Source: Marsupella aquatica (lineage: Eukaryota > Marchantiophyta). Taken from it: a stretch of 64,000 nucleotides of DNA. The DNA is taken from contig OZ316893.1 of NCBI GenBank assembly GCA_973895155.1, positions 20,522,001-20,586,000 of the forward strand. Direction: 5' to 3'. The notes under the pieces were generated by a model that did not search any database, had not been told where the DNA came from, and was given only the letters and a program-made list of their open reading frames with translations. Made by a program: the position numbers and the translations under genes. Position 1 is the first letter of the stretch. The number at the start of each line of letters is the position of its first letter. Below are positions 36,712-48,139 of the stretch, one piece after another.

Positions 36712-37777
36712 ACGCCCAGCAAGGTCTGCCTAAAGACGGATGGGGTCCAAGGATAAAAACTCCTGAAATAAAGGTAACACAGCTCGGACGGGATCTGGTA
36801 ATGATGAATGCGCTACACGCAAATGAACCTGAAATGGGAGGGAACCCTCCTCTACCTCCATGAGAGACAAAAGTTAAAAAGGTCGATCCTCAATAAGGAA
36901 ACCATCTGCCAACAATGAGAAGGCGGCCGCCCACACGCTCAAAAAGGCCAAAGGTGCAAGGCGCTCAATGGAAGTAAGCCCAAACCCGCCCTAAGAAATA
37001 GGAAGACAAAGCTATCGATAAAGCCACTAAGATGAGAGCAATGTACCCGGCCCTAAAAGAGAGGCCAAAGTCTCTTGAATGGAGACATCAAATGCTCGAA
37101 GATGGAGACAAAGATTCTCCATAGGGGGATGCGTCCTAGCCAAATAAGACGCACGAGGGTGGATGCACCTCAACAACATCCCAAATGTTGCCTGAGAATC
37201 TGCTAACCCCGCTTCTAACTTAGGGAGCATAGGAGTAGGGGCTAAGACCGCCTGTAGAGCATCAGCGATGAAAGATGAGCAAAAGGAGGCGGTACCGACT
37301 GGGGAGCCAAGGACTCAAAGACCGTCGGCTGGACGCAAGAACCCAAGGGGAAGCGCAAGATCAGAGGGTAACCCAGTTGGACTCCAAACATGACTCTTCA
37401 CAGGCTGAACCCGTAAACCGAGGCCCATAAAATGGGTGGAAAGAGTGGCAATGGCAAAAGTAACCGCAACAGGGGGACCAATGATGTGAGTGTCATCTGA
37501 AAGGGAGGGGAAGATACACTAGGGTGGGCCAGGGCGGCTTTCCATAAAGTTATAAAATGGGCAATGGCAAAAAGAGGCCCACTCAATGGGTCACCTTGAC
37601 GTGTTCCTCCTGCAGAAGAAAGAGTGGTATACAATCCACTAGAGGTGTGATGACTCTAGAAGAGCGGGGCCTTGAGTCCATAAAAACAACGGACAAAGGG
37701 GATAAAGGACTGGATGTCTCGATCCGCCAAAAAATGGCTGCCCAAGAAACCGTATTGAAAGCGTTAGAGACATCAAC

Positions 37778-38293
37778 CTAGAGGACAACCCAATCAAGGT
37801 GGAGGTCCAAGGTAGCACAAATACCCGCAATAACTGTCTCACAACCGCTAGGAACGCCCACTGCAAACTGATGTGGAGAGAGATGATCCAAAAGTGCAGA
37901 GCGATATTGCGATGAAAGTGTACGAGACACAAGACAAAGAAAAACCTCTCCAATAGCTATGGGCCAAACCCTCGATGAGGACTTAGCCATGGCCAATAAA
38001 TGAGAAGCACTCAAAAGTTGAGAGACAAGAGGAGGCAAACGACCGGCTACAATACATTGGCAGAGGGAGAAGAAAACTGAAAAACCAAACTGAGGATCCT
38101 CAAGGGGGAATAAATCACAAAAATGCTTAAAGACATAGCCAAAGGGGCCACTAGCCGTGCAACGCGAGGAATGGAGGAAGGCATAGGTGAAGTGGTCCCT
38201 ACTAAACTGAAGATCCTTCTTAGGCTTGAAATCCTCCACGAACAAAGGGAGCTGATCATAGGGCTGCAGATGGAGATCCTGAAGGGCCGTCAA
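37778..38293 (-). pseudogene. LINE reverse transcriptase, N-terminal palm segment
   Basis: A 171-residue frame includes RCTASGPFGYVFKHF, the VWPIAIGEVFLCLVSR stretch that corresponds to the RPIAIGEV motif of this LINE group, and HQFAVGVPSGCETVI. The frame ends at a TAG directly before VDVSNAFNTV, the catalytic Asp motif, which continues in the same frame. That places a nonsense mutation inside the RT core. Confidence 0.75.
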
Positions 38294-38300
38294 GGTGTGT

Positions 38301-39086
38301 CACCTGCTTATCAAACAATTTACACGACAAATACATATTTACTCCTACTAAAATTGTTTGTTATCGTATGACGGGAACGTGGAGGGACGCTATTAGGATT
38401 CTATTGCATGTAGGATGAGTATGTTTATTTTTGCTCTCGGAAATGTAATTTTTGATCAAGTCTACCGACTAGCCGCTCTACTTTTGATCAAGTCCCATGG
38501 ACTACGCCACACACACACTCTTGCTGGTCGCTGGTGGAGTGTTGTCACCACCCCCCCTACACACATGGTTGACCAATCCATTCAAGTATTCCTTAGACAC
38601 TTCTTGGGGAAAGAACACAATCGTGAGCCGGAAAAGATAACGCCACACCAAAACCTGATGAATCAAACCAAATCCATATCTTTTGGCAAAAAGTGGTAAC
38701 ACATTGCAAGGACAACCCGGCCTCCGGCCTGCCGTCTGCCCAACTCCTGCCTCACTGGGGCAAGCGCTACACCTCTACCTCACTACTCTGGCTCAATTTC
38801 CCCTTCTGGCTATGAACTAACTTCCCTAAAACCAACACTAGACTGAGTTCCCCCCCTCACAACCGGGGGCTGCCCCCTAAATACGGAAAAAACACCAAAG
38901 CACCCCTCACGGAGGGGCAACAACGGCGGCAACCCTAGCGGCGCCGCCAAAAACATGTAAGAGATAAACTAACCTAAAGCGTGCGGCACACACACACTGT
39001 GAAAAACCCTAGCCCACCACGGTACCAATGGTGCCTTCACTGGTACTAACATCCAATCCGTAGTGCATAAAAAGCAAGGTCCTACA
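38301..39086. other. end of the inserted unidentified element, no gene recognised
   Basis: This lies between the break in the LINE and the stop of the coiled-coil gene. It has a doubled TTTTGATCAAGTC motif (about 38,450 and 38,482) and a C-rich stretch at 38.7-38.95 kb. No matching terminal repeat was found at the other side (50.4-51.3 kb), so the nature of the 13 kb insertion is unresolved. Confidence 0.4.
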
Positions 39087-40459
39087 CTAGTCTTCACCGG
39101 ACTCACTGACTGAACCAGGGCTCCACCCCCTGCAATCCTCACCTCCACCGCTTTCCCCAGAAGGGGATGCATCACTCCTAACCTGCCGTACCGGGGGAGT
39201 TCGGGCGGGAGTCCGACCGGAAGTGCTCCGCCTCCTCAAGGCAGCCAAGGCTTGCCAAGCCCTCACATAACCCTGGCTAATAGTATCCTTCCATAAGGGA
39301 GCCTCTTCATCTCCGTGCAACTGCAAAGGTAAGACCTGGCCGGTAGCCAGAGGAGTCCCCGGGTTTACGGATTGGGGTGGCATCCCTGGCATCGTGACTC
39401 CGTGACTCGGTGCCAGAGCCTCCGCTGGTAATGATGAGGGTGATGAAATGTTGGCAGCGTGACTAGTTGATACGGTGGCACCGTGACCAGCTTGGGTTTC
39501 CCGTGATGACTTGCGGGTCTCCCGCAACTGTTTCTCCAACATCTTACTCTTCTCCTTCTCTTCTTGGCCGCTTCCAACATTCGTCCGTACCGTTGAGTTA
39601 CTTCTCTTACCACCATCTCAATGGCTTTTGAGATCAAATCTGGGGAGAGGGTAGGGCTAGAGGGAGATGGGCTCTTCCTCTTCCCCAGCCTCAACGTATC
39701 ATTCCTCTTGGCCCTGGTCTCAAGGAGTCCAACTTGACCCCGTAATTCCACAACTTCCTTCTTGAGCCTCTCTACCTCACCAGTGTCCCGCTTGAGCTTG
39801 GCCAATTCATCTCTCACAATCCCCACCTCCAACGCCTCCTTAGCCTTAGTAGATAAGGCTCCTTCCAACTGTAAAACCTGAACATGTGACTCCTTGAGCG
39901 ACCTCCCTTGCTCTTGAATCACCACCTCCTTTGCCTTGACCACCTCCTTCAAGGCCTGATTACTTACTTGTAACATTTCCACCTTGGCCTGGGCTTGGTT
40001 GATAGCCTCCTTCAATGTTCGGCACAACTTAAGCCCCTCATGCACTCCATCACGAAAATCACGTAATTCGGCCAAGTACACCTTGGGCACATCGTAATCA
40101 AGAGACTCCTCCGGGTTCCCCACAAGTGACTCCAACCACGCCATAATGCTATCCTCATCTAGGTCATCTTCCGTAGTAGGTTGGGCTATTGGCTCAGACG
40201 GTGGCCCATTCACCAGACTTCCTAATATGGTGGTGGCTATCCTCTGTATTTCCGTGGTGAAGGGTGGCACCGTTTCCTCTTTAATTCCCGGTGAGGAAAG
40301 AAACCCTTCCCGCCTGGCCAATAGGAAAGACCCCATCAAGTACATGCCTCCTCCTATCTTCACACTCTTAGGATCCATGGCCAACGACTTCCCCGATCCG
40401 TACGTGTGACGTGGATGAGTTTTGATGTCATTTGCAATAGCCAACTGATCTCCACTCAT
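39087..40459 (-). pseudogene. unidentified coiled-coil protein, 3' part of a gene split by a retrotransposon
   Basis: A 364-residue frame (40,459-39,365) and an overlapping frame (39,542-39,087) together look like one protein with a frameshift near 39.5 kb. The central 200 residues are rich in Glu, Lys, Leu and Val in heptad-like order (for example ELAKLKRDTGEVERLKKEVV), so a long coiled coil is predicted. A basic stretch (KKRRRRVR) and an acidic Gly/Ser-rich tail follow. The frame starts three bases from the LTR junction, and the 5' part lies beyond the retrotransposon at 49,553-50,395. I do not recognise the family; its place inside a repeat nest suggests a transposon gene. Confidence 0.6.
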
Positions 40460-40462
40460 GGT

Positions 40463-41875
40463 TGTCGTGATAATTCAATTATTCATGATGAAATCATTAC
40501 CACTAAGTATATTAGTAAGTATATAGGCTAGATTTATATTTTGTTACGGAGTAACTAAATAATTTGACTATTATGTATGTGCATGCAAGGTAAGCAACTA
40601 TGCAAACCACAAGTTGCATGCACAAATTGTTTGGATGCATGTACAAATTGTTTTATTTGCATGCAATAATCGTTTTATGTGCATGCAAGGTGAGCAAATG
40701 TGCAAGCCACAAGGTGCATGCACAAATTGTTTTAGATACATGCAAATTATTTTATTTGCATGCATTAGTTGTTTTATGTGCATACAAGGTGAGCAAATGT
40801 GCAAGCCACAAGGTGCATGCACAAATTGTTTTAGATGCATGCAAATTGTTTTATTTGCATGCATTAGTTGTTTTATGTGCATGCAAATTGTTTTATTTGC
40901 ATGCATTAGTTGTTTTATGCACATGCAAGGTGAGCAAATGTGCAAGCCACAAGGTGCATGCATGCACAAATTATTTTAGGTGCTTGCATTAGTTGTTTTA
41001 TTTGCATACATTATTTGTTTTGATTGCAATAGTACTAGCATACATTCCTACGTTGGATGTGTGCCACTTGGCTTTCATCCAAGCATTTGGGCGTAATCCA
41101 TGCCCTCTTGGATTCAATATAAATAAAATGGTGAGGGGCACTCTCTCCTCATTCCCACATTTTGATAATTTCCGCGTCAAAGCGATCCTCTTTTCTTCTC
41201 TCATCTTTTTCTTCTATTCTTTGCCTTATGTACATAGTAGTGGGGCATCCTTTGGCCCGGATAGCAAAGGAATGAGTGGTAGACTTATAGATGGGACCTT
41301 AGGGAACAAGGTCTCTTTGGGAACTTAGGGATGGGGCATCCTTTGGCCCGGATAGCAAAGGAACAAGAGAGTCATTATGAATCCAGGAGGGAGAGATATC
41401 CCTAATCTTCCCCTTCGTAACCCATTTTTGGTTAGAGTCCATCTTTTAGACAAGCCATTCATGAGGCAGCATTTAACTTATCACTTTGGAGCTCAATTTG
41501 TAGCTGCTGTTATGAGTTCTAATGAGCCAATAGTATACCCAGTAGTGTCTTATCGAGAAGAGTAGGAGTGCATTATCTTTGTCCTTTATTGAAGTCATGA
41601 ATCTAAATAGGAGTCCAGATAACATTCCTATCTCATTTTCTCTTGGAGATATTAGGATTGTATGTCGTAGAAAAATTAGTTTTCGAGATGTATTGATCCG
41701 CAAGTATGGTGAAGTAGGATTTAATAGTATATTAGTTTCACCTGAACCTTTCTTAATACCCACCACCCTTCTTACAAGAGTTATCATTTTGGTTTTAGTG
41801 TAGAACTTATGGGCATGCAAGGTTGACTTCATAAGAGCCAACATGCTCTTACCAGAAAACACGGTCACCCGGACA
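40463..41875 (+). repeat. 5' LTR of the young gypsy element
   Basis: It starts TGTCGTGATAATTC and ends CACCCGGACA. A TATAAATAAA box is at 41,118-41,127, after a long GCATGC-rich minisatellite (40,580-41,020). A second tandem duplication, with CATCCTTTGGCCCGGATAGC at about 41,248 and 41,338, lies downstream. The bases after the LTR (TAAGTGGCGACC...) are the candidate primer binding site, but I could not match them to a tRNA end. Confidence 0.93.
41118..41127 (+). promoter_or_regulatory. LTR TATA box
   Basis: TATAAATAAA is in the middle of the LTR, conserved at 18,516 and 48,795 in the other copies, and is followed after a few tens of bases by pyrimidine-rich sequence. It also contains AATAAA, so it may double as a polyadenylation signal in the 3' LTR. 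Confidence 0.6.
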
Positions 41876-42022
41876 TAAGTGGCGACCATACTAGGGACCC
41901 GCTGGATTTTGGAGTTAACTTGTGCATGTCTAAGTTTTGGTTGATAGAGAGAGATATGATTTTGGAACTATAAGTCCTTAAATTGTGAGTATATCATTAG
42001 TCAAGAAGGAAAAATTGCAATC

Positions 42023-43135
42023 ATGGGAACTGAGATTAATCCAACTGACATGGAGAGGTTTTCATCTTTGGTTGCTGCATACTTATATGAAATGAAGGAG
42101 AAGGAGATGGAAGAGAACAAGAAGAAGAAATTGCTTGGAAGGACCACCAAGTACTTGCACTCGGTCCTTACTAAGCAAGGAGAATTTGATGGGCGGAATG
42201 TGACAAGGTATCTTAAGGGATACTGGACAGAGGCTACAATTCACAAGATTGATGCTGAGGTAGCAGTCAAGGAGTTTGTATCTTTGGTGGAACCTGAACT
42301 CAAGGAAATTGTTGTTTCCTTGACAGAGGGAGCTAATGGAGAAAAGACATGGAATATTTTTGAGGTGAGAATGAAAGAAGAATTTCAGCTGGAAGATCCA
42401 GATAGGGTCACCCAAGCATCTTTCCTTGATTGGGTGACTGACAGAAGTAAGAAGTTGGGACCTCAAGAGTTGATGAGGGAGTTTGTCAAGAAGTTCAATC
42501 AGCTTCCCGAGATAGGCTCTGAAGTTATCAAGGTCCAGAAGGCTACTCTACTCATCCGAGCTGTTGATGAGAAGCTTCAGGATGAGTTAGAGCTTGCTCT
42601 TGAACTAATAAACCCAAGTCGTGGGGCTAATCAGCCAACTTGGGAGGAGGTTGAGACTGCTGTGCTAAGAGTCACTCAAAAGCACAGAAGGAAGAAACTC
42701 AGTCATGAAGGTGTTCTGGACACAGTAGCACCTGTGACTTCTATGAGGAGAGTGGAGAAAATAGAATCAACAATCGGTAGGGGTGAGAAGAGTGTGGACA
42801 AGATGGATGAGTTGTTTGAACTCATGAAGAATCTTACCATTCTTGCCACCCAAGCTTTGGGACAAATTGGAGGCAACACATCGAGGCCACCATCAAGAGG
42901 TAGTGGAGGAGCAGGAAGTTCTATCGGAGGACCAAGAAGTTGGAATTGCATCTGGTGTGATAGCAAAGAGCACTCTAGAAGAGAGTGTGTTGAGCTGTCT
43001 GTTGCTCTAAAAGAAAGAATGGTTAAGTTTGTTGAGCATGATGGCATAAGAAAGCTTGCCTACCATGATTCAGGTGAACTTATTCTAGTCAATGCCAACA
43101 AAGGTGGCATGAAGGTTAGGTGGAGAAGAGAATGA
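42023..43135 (+). pseudogene. Gag of the young gypsy element
   Basis: A 370-residue frame begins about 150 bp after the LTR. The charged N-terminus is followed by a gag-like block (FDGRNVTRYLKGYW, FLDWVTDRSKKLGPQELMR, FVKKFNQLPE), a basic linker, and a zinc knuckle at about residues 310-325 (CIWCDSKEHSRREC). The frame ends at 43,135 and an overlapping frame from 43,120 continues, so the gag-pol join has shifted. It packages element RNA. Confidence 0.8.
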
Positions 43136-43686
43136 CTGAACATCATAACTCAGCCATTGCTGCAGCTTATGGGGACAAGGGTGAGCATGATGCAGATGTC
43201 TACACTGTGTTTGGGGATCCTTCGTCAGTAGGATCCTCAGAGACAGATAAGAAAAGGCTGGCAGAGTTTGTAAGAAGGAAATCAGGATGGAATGATCATG
43301 TTTTGATCTCTGCTTTTACTGCAGAAGTAGGGTCTCTATGGGATTCTATGGTGGAGGAGAAGAGAAAGTTTGTGGAGCCTTTGGAAGAACGTGCTAGAGG
43401 AAAACAGAAAGTGGATTCTGGACCTTCTACTCCTAGGCCATTACCTGATGTGCCAATGAGAAGGAGTGTTCGATTTGAGGACAGAGTAAGCACACCAAAA
43501 GAGTCTACTTCAACCCCTTCAAAGGAGCTGGAAGTAGTAAAAAAGGAGAAGGCAGAAAAGAAAGGACCTGGTTGGATACTTGGAAGGGATGTGGAGCAAC
43601 ACATAGAGTATGACCAGGTTGCTGACAAGTTTTGGAAAGCCACAGTGAGTGGAGTCACCAATGAGGAGTTTTTTTTGCTTGCATGA
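43120..43686 (+). pseudogene. gag-pol linker region of the young gypsy element
   Basis: A 188-residue frame, Lys/Glu-rich, continues downstream of the gag frame after a one-base shift (it can only start with GTG here, so it is a continuation, not a separate gene). It includes PLPDVPMRRSVRFEDRV and GPGWILGRDVEQHIEYDQV, which resemble the linker before protease in this gypsy group. Between 43,687 and 43,832 several stops occur. Confidence 0.55.
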
Positions 43687-43832
43687 ACTCCAAAGCTCAA
43701 GATGCTTTACTTGCAAAGGTGAAGTGAAAAAGATTTTATAAAGAAGGACCTCATGCATTGGGAGCAGAGTTTTATTCTGAAGTTGAAGAGGATGGAGAAT
43801 GATCATTTTCAAGAGCTAATACAGAGTGTCAA

Positions 43833-44705
43833 GTGTATCAAGTGAATGTTGAGAAAATCCTTGGACCACAGATGCTAGGGTTTTCAAAAGAGGAGATCCC
43901 TGGACCACAGATGCCAGGGTCTTCAAAGGAGAAGATCCCTAGACCACAGATGCTAGGGTTTTCAAATGATGAAGTTTCTGGACCACAGATGCCAGAGTCT
44001 TCAAAAGAGGTAGTTTCTGAACCAAAGATATCAAAAGCTAAGCTATTGGACTTGGGAAGATGGGAATCATTGATGGGAGAAAAGTTTGATAAGTCACAAG
44101 AAATGGCAAAAATCAGTCAAGAGGAGGTACTCAAGGCTTCACAAAGTGTGTGGGTCATGTGTGCCTCTACCATGAAGAATCTTGAATTGGGAGATGGCAA
44201 GGAGTCCATCTTGGAACCATTTTGGGCAAGAACTTGCTCAGTGGTGGAAGTGGAGCTTGTGGGGATGGAGGGCAAAGCCTGAGCATTGATTGATACTGGA
44301 TCAGAGGTAAACCTAATGTCAAGAAGCATCTATGATCTTGGGCAATGGATGGTTGATTGTGATACCCAGTGGTCGGTAAACTCAATCAATCGTTCAAAGA
44401 ATACACTTTGGGGAGGATGTCCAGGAGTTCCAGTGAAGGTTGGCAATGTGATTGAGCCAACTAACATTTTTGTGCATGATAGCTTATCCTATGACTTGAT
44501 TTTAGGGCAACCCTACATTACTCAAGCTCGATTGGAATACAAGGTTTTGCCAGATGGTACTCATATGGCAAAGATGAGGAGTCGAGATGATTTGCGGATT
44601 ATCCAGTTTCCTGTGGTGAAACCTGGACATTGGAGGAACCGAAAGGAGTTGAGAGGACCTGAATCCAAGGAAGGAAATGAGGATTTCCTGAAGGTGTCTC
44701 GTTAA
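43833..44705 (+). pseudogene. linker repeats and aspartic protease of the young gypsy element
   Basis: The frame opens with four imperfect 12-16 residue repeats of the type GPQMLGFSKEEIP (43,860-44,030), then a linker, a TGA at 44,280-44,282, and the protease motif ALIDTGSEVNLMS (Asp-Thr-Gly at 44,292-44,300). DLILGQPY further on is the second conserved protease motif. The TGA is in frame with both sides; a former CGA or TGG is possible. The Gly-Pro-Gln-Met repeat is an element-specific oddity. Confidence 0.75.
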
Positions 44706-44746
44706 ACAATGCGGGATGGCAGGGCGCCGTCTCTGATGACCCGCTG

Positions 44747-46861
44747 ATGGCTTGGAATGTGAATAGGTTGTTGGCAAGCTCATTTGAAGGTGAAAGCTTG
44801 TATTATCGAATTTCTTATGTAAAAGTGTGTGAAACTACTAGAAAATTCAAAAAGAAAATTACGAGGATTGAGGATACTATGCAAATACATGGATTGCTAG
44901 AGGAATGTGAGGAGATTGAAGGCCTTCTAGATGAAGAAGGAGTGGTAGTCTCTTTGGAAGAAGTAATTGAAGGTCTTTCAGAGGGGAGAACTTTTATGGA
45001 AATCAATCATGAGTTGTATGGTGAGTTATCTCAATTTGTTGAGGTCAACACCAAGTACAAAATGGTGGACAAGAAAGTGAGACCAGCGGCACTTCCTTTG
45101 CCTTTGGATGCTAAGGAAGTTCTAGAGAAGGCAAGGAAGGAGACTAGTCTTAGAGATCGGACTAAGATTGACCATAAATTCACAGAGGAGACCCTTAATC
45201 AACTAAGGATTGGCGATGATGGGCTGTTGACAAGGAGAGAAAGAGAGAAGTTTCGACAAATGATTGGTGAACATGGTAAGACTTTTGCCTTTTATCCTGA
45301 AGAGATGGGATGTGTGGATCCTAGTGTTGTTACTCCTATGGTGATTTTCACTGTCCCTCATATTCCTTGGGACTTGAAACTTATTCCGGTGCCAAAGGCT
45401 TTGTTGCCTAAACTTATTGATCTATTGAAGGAGAAACTTTCTATTAGGATCTTGGAAAGAGCAGATGCACCTTATTCTAATCGTTGGTTTACCATTCGCA
45501 AGAAAAATGGTAAACTTAGATTTATTCAGGATATGCAACCCCCCAACAAGGTTACTATTCGCAACACTGGAATAGGACCTATAGTTGATGAGTTTGCAGA
45601 AGAGTTTGCCGGTAGAGCCATCTATTCATGTGGTGACCTCTATTCAGGCTATGATCAGTTTCAGTTGGCTCAAAGTAGCAGAGATATCACTACAATGAGG
45701 ACACCTTTGGGGCTACTTCGCATGTGTACTTTGCCTCAAGGAGCAACCAATTCAGTGGCACACATGCAGAATGCCATGAATAAGGTACTACATCGTTTTA
45801 TTCCAGAGAAGACTCAATCATTTCTTGATGATATGCCAATCAAGGGGTGCTTGGAGACAAAGAAGGATGAGACTGTACGAGAAGATGGGTTGCGACAGTT
45901 TGTATGGGAGCACATTCAGGATGTAAAGGCCATCTTGAAGAGACTGATTGAGGTTGGGCTCACTCTTTCTGGAGAAAAATCTTCATTTGGACTCCGTGAA
46001 GTCCTGATTGTGGGACAGATTTGTGGAGTTGAAGGGAGGAGGCCAAATGAAGGAAAGGTGGATGCAATCAATCAGATGAAAGATTGCAGAACATCTTCAG
46101 AGGTGCGAAGATTTCTTGGTGCTTGCTTGTTTTACAGGGTTTGGATTCCACACTTTGCACATATTGCTGATCCTTTGTATGGATTACTAAGGAAGAATGT
46201 GCAATTTGTTTGGACTGAGGCACACAAAGAGGCTATGCAAAGATTAAAGGAGGCATTACTTAGCCCCCTTGTTCTACGTCCCTTATGCTATGATGGGAGG
46301 CCAATCATTGTTACTGTCGATTCAAGCCCTGATGCTGCTGGATGGGCAGTAGGGCAAGATGATGAAAAGGGAAGGAGATTTGCATCAAGGTTTGGGGCTA
46401 AGGTCTTCTCAGCAAGACAAAGACATTATCCTCAAATCAAACGAGAATTATGGGGTGCAAGAATAGCTTTGTGTCAAGAAAAGGTCTACTTGATTGGAGC
46501 ACAAGTAATTCTTGAGACAGATTGTTTACCACTTTTAGGGATGATTGCTAATTGTGATACTCCAGATATTGCTATGCTATGTTGGATAGCTTTTATCAGA
46601 ATGATCAATTTTGAGCTTCGGCATATTGCTGGAAAAGATAACCTTGTAGCTGATATGCTGTCAAGAGCTCGATATGATCATACTGAGATAGAAGCAGTTC
46701 AAGTTATGAGTGGAGAATTTGAGGTTTTACAGTTGCAGGAGGAGTTATATTCTGGACAGTTGCTTTTGATTGGAAGGTACCTTAGTACTCTTCAAAGGTC
46801 TTTTGAATTGACAGATGATGAGTTTCAGCGATTACGAAAGAGGCTTACAAGTTCATGCTGA
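44747..46861 (+). pseudogene. reverse transcriptase and RNase H of the young gypsy element
   Basis: A 704-residue uninterrupted frame. RT motifs: WFTIRKKNGKLRFIQDMQ, SCGDLYSGYDQFQLA (catalytic Asp), LPQGATNSVAHMQ and FLDD at 45,821-45,832 in place of the commoner YIDD or YVDD. The connection has VRRFLGACLFYRVWIPHF. RNase H has TVDSSPDAAGWAVG, IKRELWGARIAL and ETDCLPLLGM. The frame ends at TGA 46,859, a one-base shift before the integrase frame. FLDD and the DMQPPNKVTIRNTG motif place it in a Ty3/gypsy group distinct from the methyltransferase element. Confidence 0.9.
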
Positions 46862-48096
46862 AGGATGGTGTCTTATGGAGAAGATCTTTTAAGAAAAGAC
46901 ATGTTCCATGTAGAGTCCTTGATACTGAAGAGGAGAAGAAAAAGGTCTTGTGGGACTCTCATGATGCAGTTGAAGCAGGACATCGAGGAGTTAGAGCTAC
47001 TTATGAACGGATTCAGAGATGGTATTGGTGGTCAGGCATGTATGTGGATGTGAAATCATATGTTGGGTCTTGTAAGACTTGCCAATACTACTCTAAAGTT
47101 CGATTTAGAGATGGGTTTAATCCTACTAGTCTTTTATCATTACATTTTCAGTGGGCAATAGATGTGGTACACATGCCATTGGGAGTTAGAGGAGCAAAGT
47201 ACCTTGTCCTTGCAAGAGAAGATTTATCTTCTTATGTGGAAGGAACGGCTTTGACCTCTAATACTACTGAAGCAGTATGCAGGTTTGTACTTGAAGATAT
47301 CATTGCACGTCATGGTTATTTTGTGCAAATGAGAGCAGATAGAGGAGAACTCAATTCGGATGAGGCTGCAGATTTTTTTGATCGATTCAACATCAAGCTC
47401 AAACTTACTACTGCCTACAACCCGGAAGGCAATGGGAAGATTGAGCGAGGGCACCCATCAATTGTAAATGCCTTGGTAAAGTCTTGCCAAGGAAAAGCAT
47501 CAATGTGGCCAAACCTTTTACCGTTTGCTCTTTTAGCAGATCGGATGATATGCACTTCAACAACAGGATTTGCACCTGCCGAATTGGTCTGTGGACATTT
47601 ACCTTTGATGCAGACTGAAGAGAATGTTCAAAGCTGGAGAACAATTGATTGGGAAGATGACATCACTCGAGAGAAATTATTGGAACGAAGGATTGAGCAC
47701 TTTAGCCAGACCAAGGAGAAAATTGAGGAGGCTTTACTAAGGCTAAAGAAGGCTCGTGAGAAGAATAAGGAGCGATTTGATAAGACTCATCGTTTGAGGC
47801 CAATTCCAATCTAGAGTGGAGATTGGGTGTTGATCTATGAAGGAGGCCTTGAGCAATAACATTCTACCTTAAAGAAGTTTGCACGTCGTTGGAGAGGACC
47901 GTTTGTTGTTGAAAAAGTCAATCCTAATGCAACCTACTTGGTTAGAGAACTGGATGGAGCAATGCATCGCACTCCCTATATAGGAAAGCAAGTGAAATTG
48001 TTCAAGCGGCGAACTCACTTTATGACAGAAGAGGAAGAGTTTGAACCAGATGACTTTGAAGCTTTGGATGAGAATGAAGATTATCGCGATCTATAG
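46855..48096 (+). pseudogene. integrase of the young gypsy element
   Basis: Zinc module (HRGVRATYERIQRWYWWSGM with CKTCQYY), catalytic core with WAIDVVHMP (Asp), RADRGELNS (Asp) and NPEGNGKIERGH (Glu). The open frame stops at TAG 47,812, but the same frame goes on past it and past TAA 47,857 through RRWRGPFVVEKVN (the C-terminal GPFVV motif) and an acidic tail to TAG 48,094-48,096. The two internal stops therefore remove the C-terminal domain. No chromodomain or PHD finger is seen. Confidence 0.88.
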
Positions 48097-48139
48097 GTGT
48101 GGTGCATCCGGAGGTTGCACAGGTTTGGTAGGGGTGATA

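Larger units (their letters stand above)
35848..38300 (-). mobile_element. LINE-type retrotransposon, RT to C-terminal endonuclease part (decayed)
   Basis: Minus-strand order: a SGPFG-containing RT entry and RPIAIGEV-like motif (38,293-37,778), then VDVSNAFNTVSWA (motif A), GTRQGDPLSGPLFA (37.6 kb), SDDTHIIGP (motif C, in another frame near 37,497), a thumb segment with HPRASYLARTHPP, a CCHC-like zinc motif (CTCGKPYDATGVHLLWC) and a terminal domain with VDLAMVREGQRTLADVVVANP that looks like the restriction-like endonuclease of LINEs. At least two TAG stops (37,778-37,780 and 36,325-36,327) sit where Gln codons are plausible, and several frameshifts occur. The N-terminal half is separated and lies at 51.3 kb. 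It is a dead copy. Confidence 0.8.

Noticed and set aside
40598-40992. Overlapping long ORFs on both strands (Cys/His/Ala/Lys-rich)
   Set aside because: They are translations of the LTR minisatellite in several frames, repeated identically at 48.3 kb; no gene evidence.
40580-41020. Regularly spaced repeats that look array-like
   Set aside because: Units are degenerate, lie inside an LTR and are present in all three LTR copies; this is a minisatellite, not a CRISPR array.
41876-41900. Primer binding site assignment for the young gypsy element
   Set aside because: TGGCGACC after the LTR has the right form, but I could not match the following bases to a known tRNA 3' end, so no tRNA is named.
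46840-46870. Programmed frameshift between RT-RNase H and integrase (ATGCTGA overlap)
   Set aside because: The integrase-side frame upstream of the overlap resembles the usual continuous pol linker, so a one-base deletion explains it better; no slippery site or downstream structure recognised.
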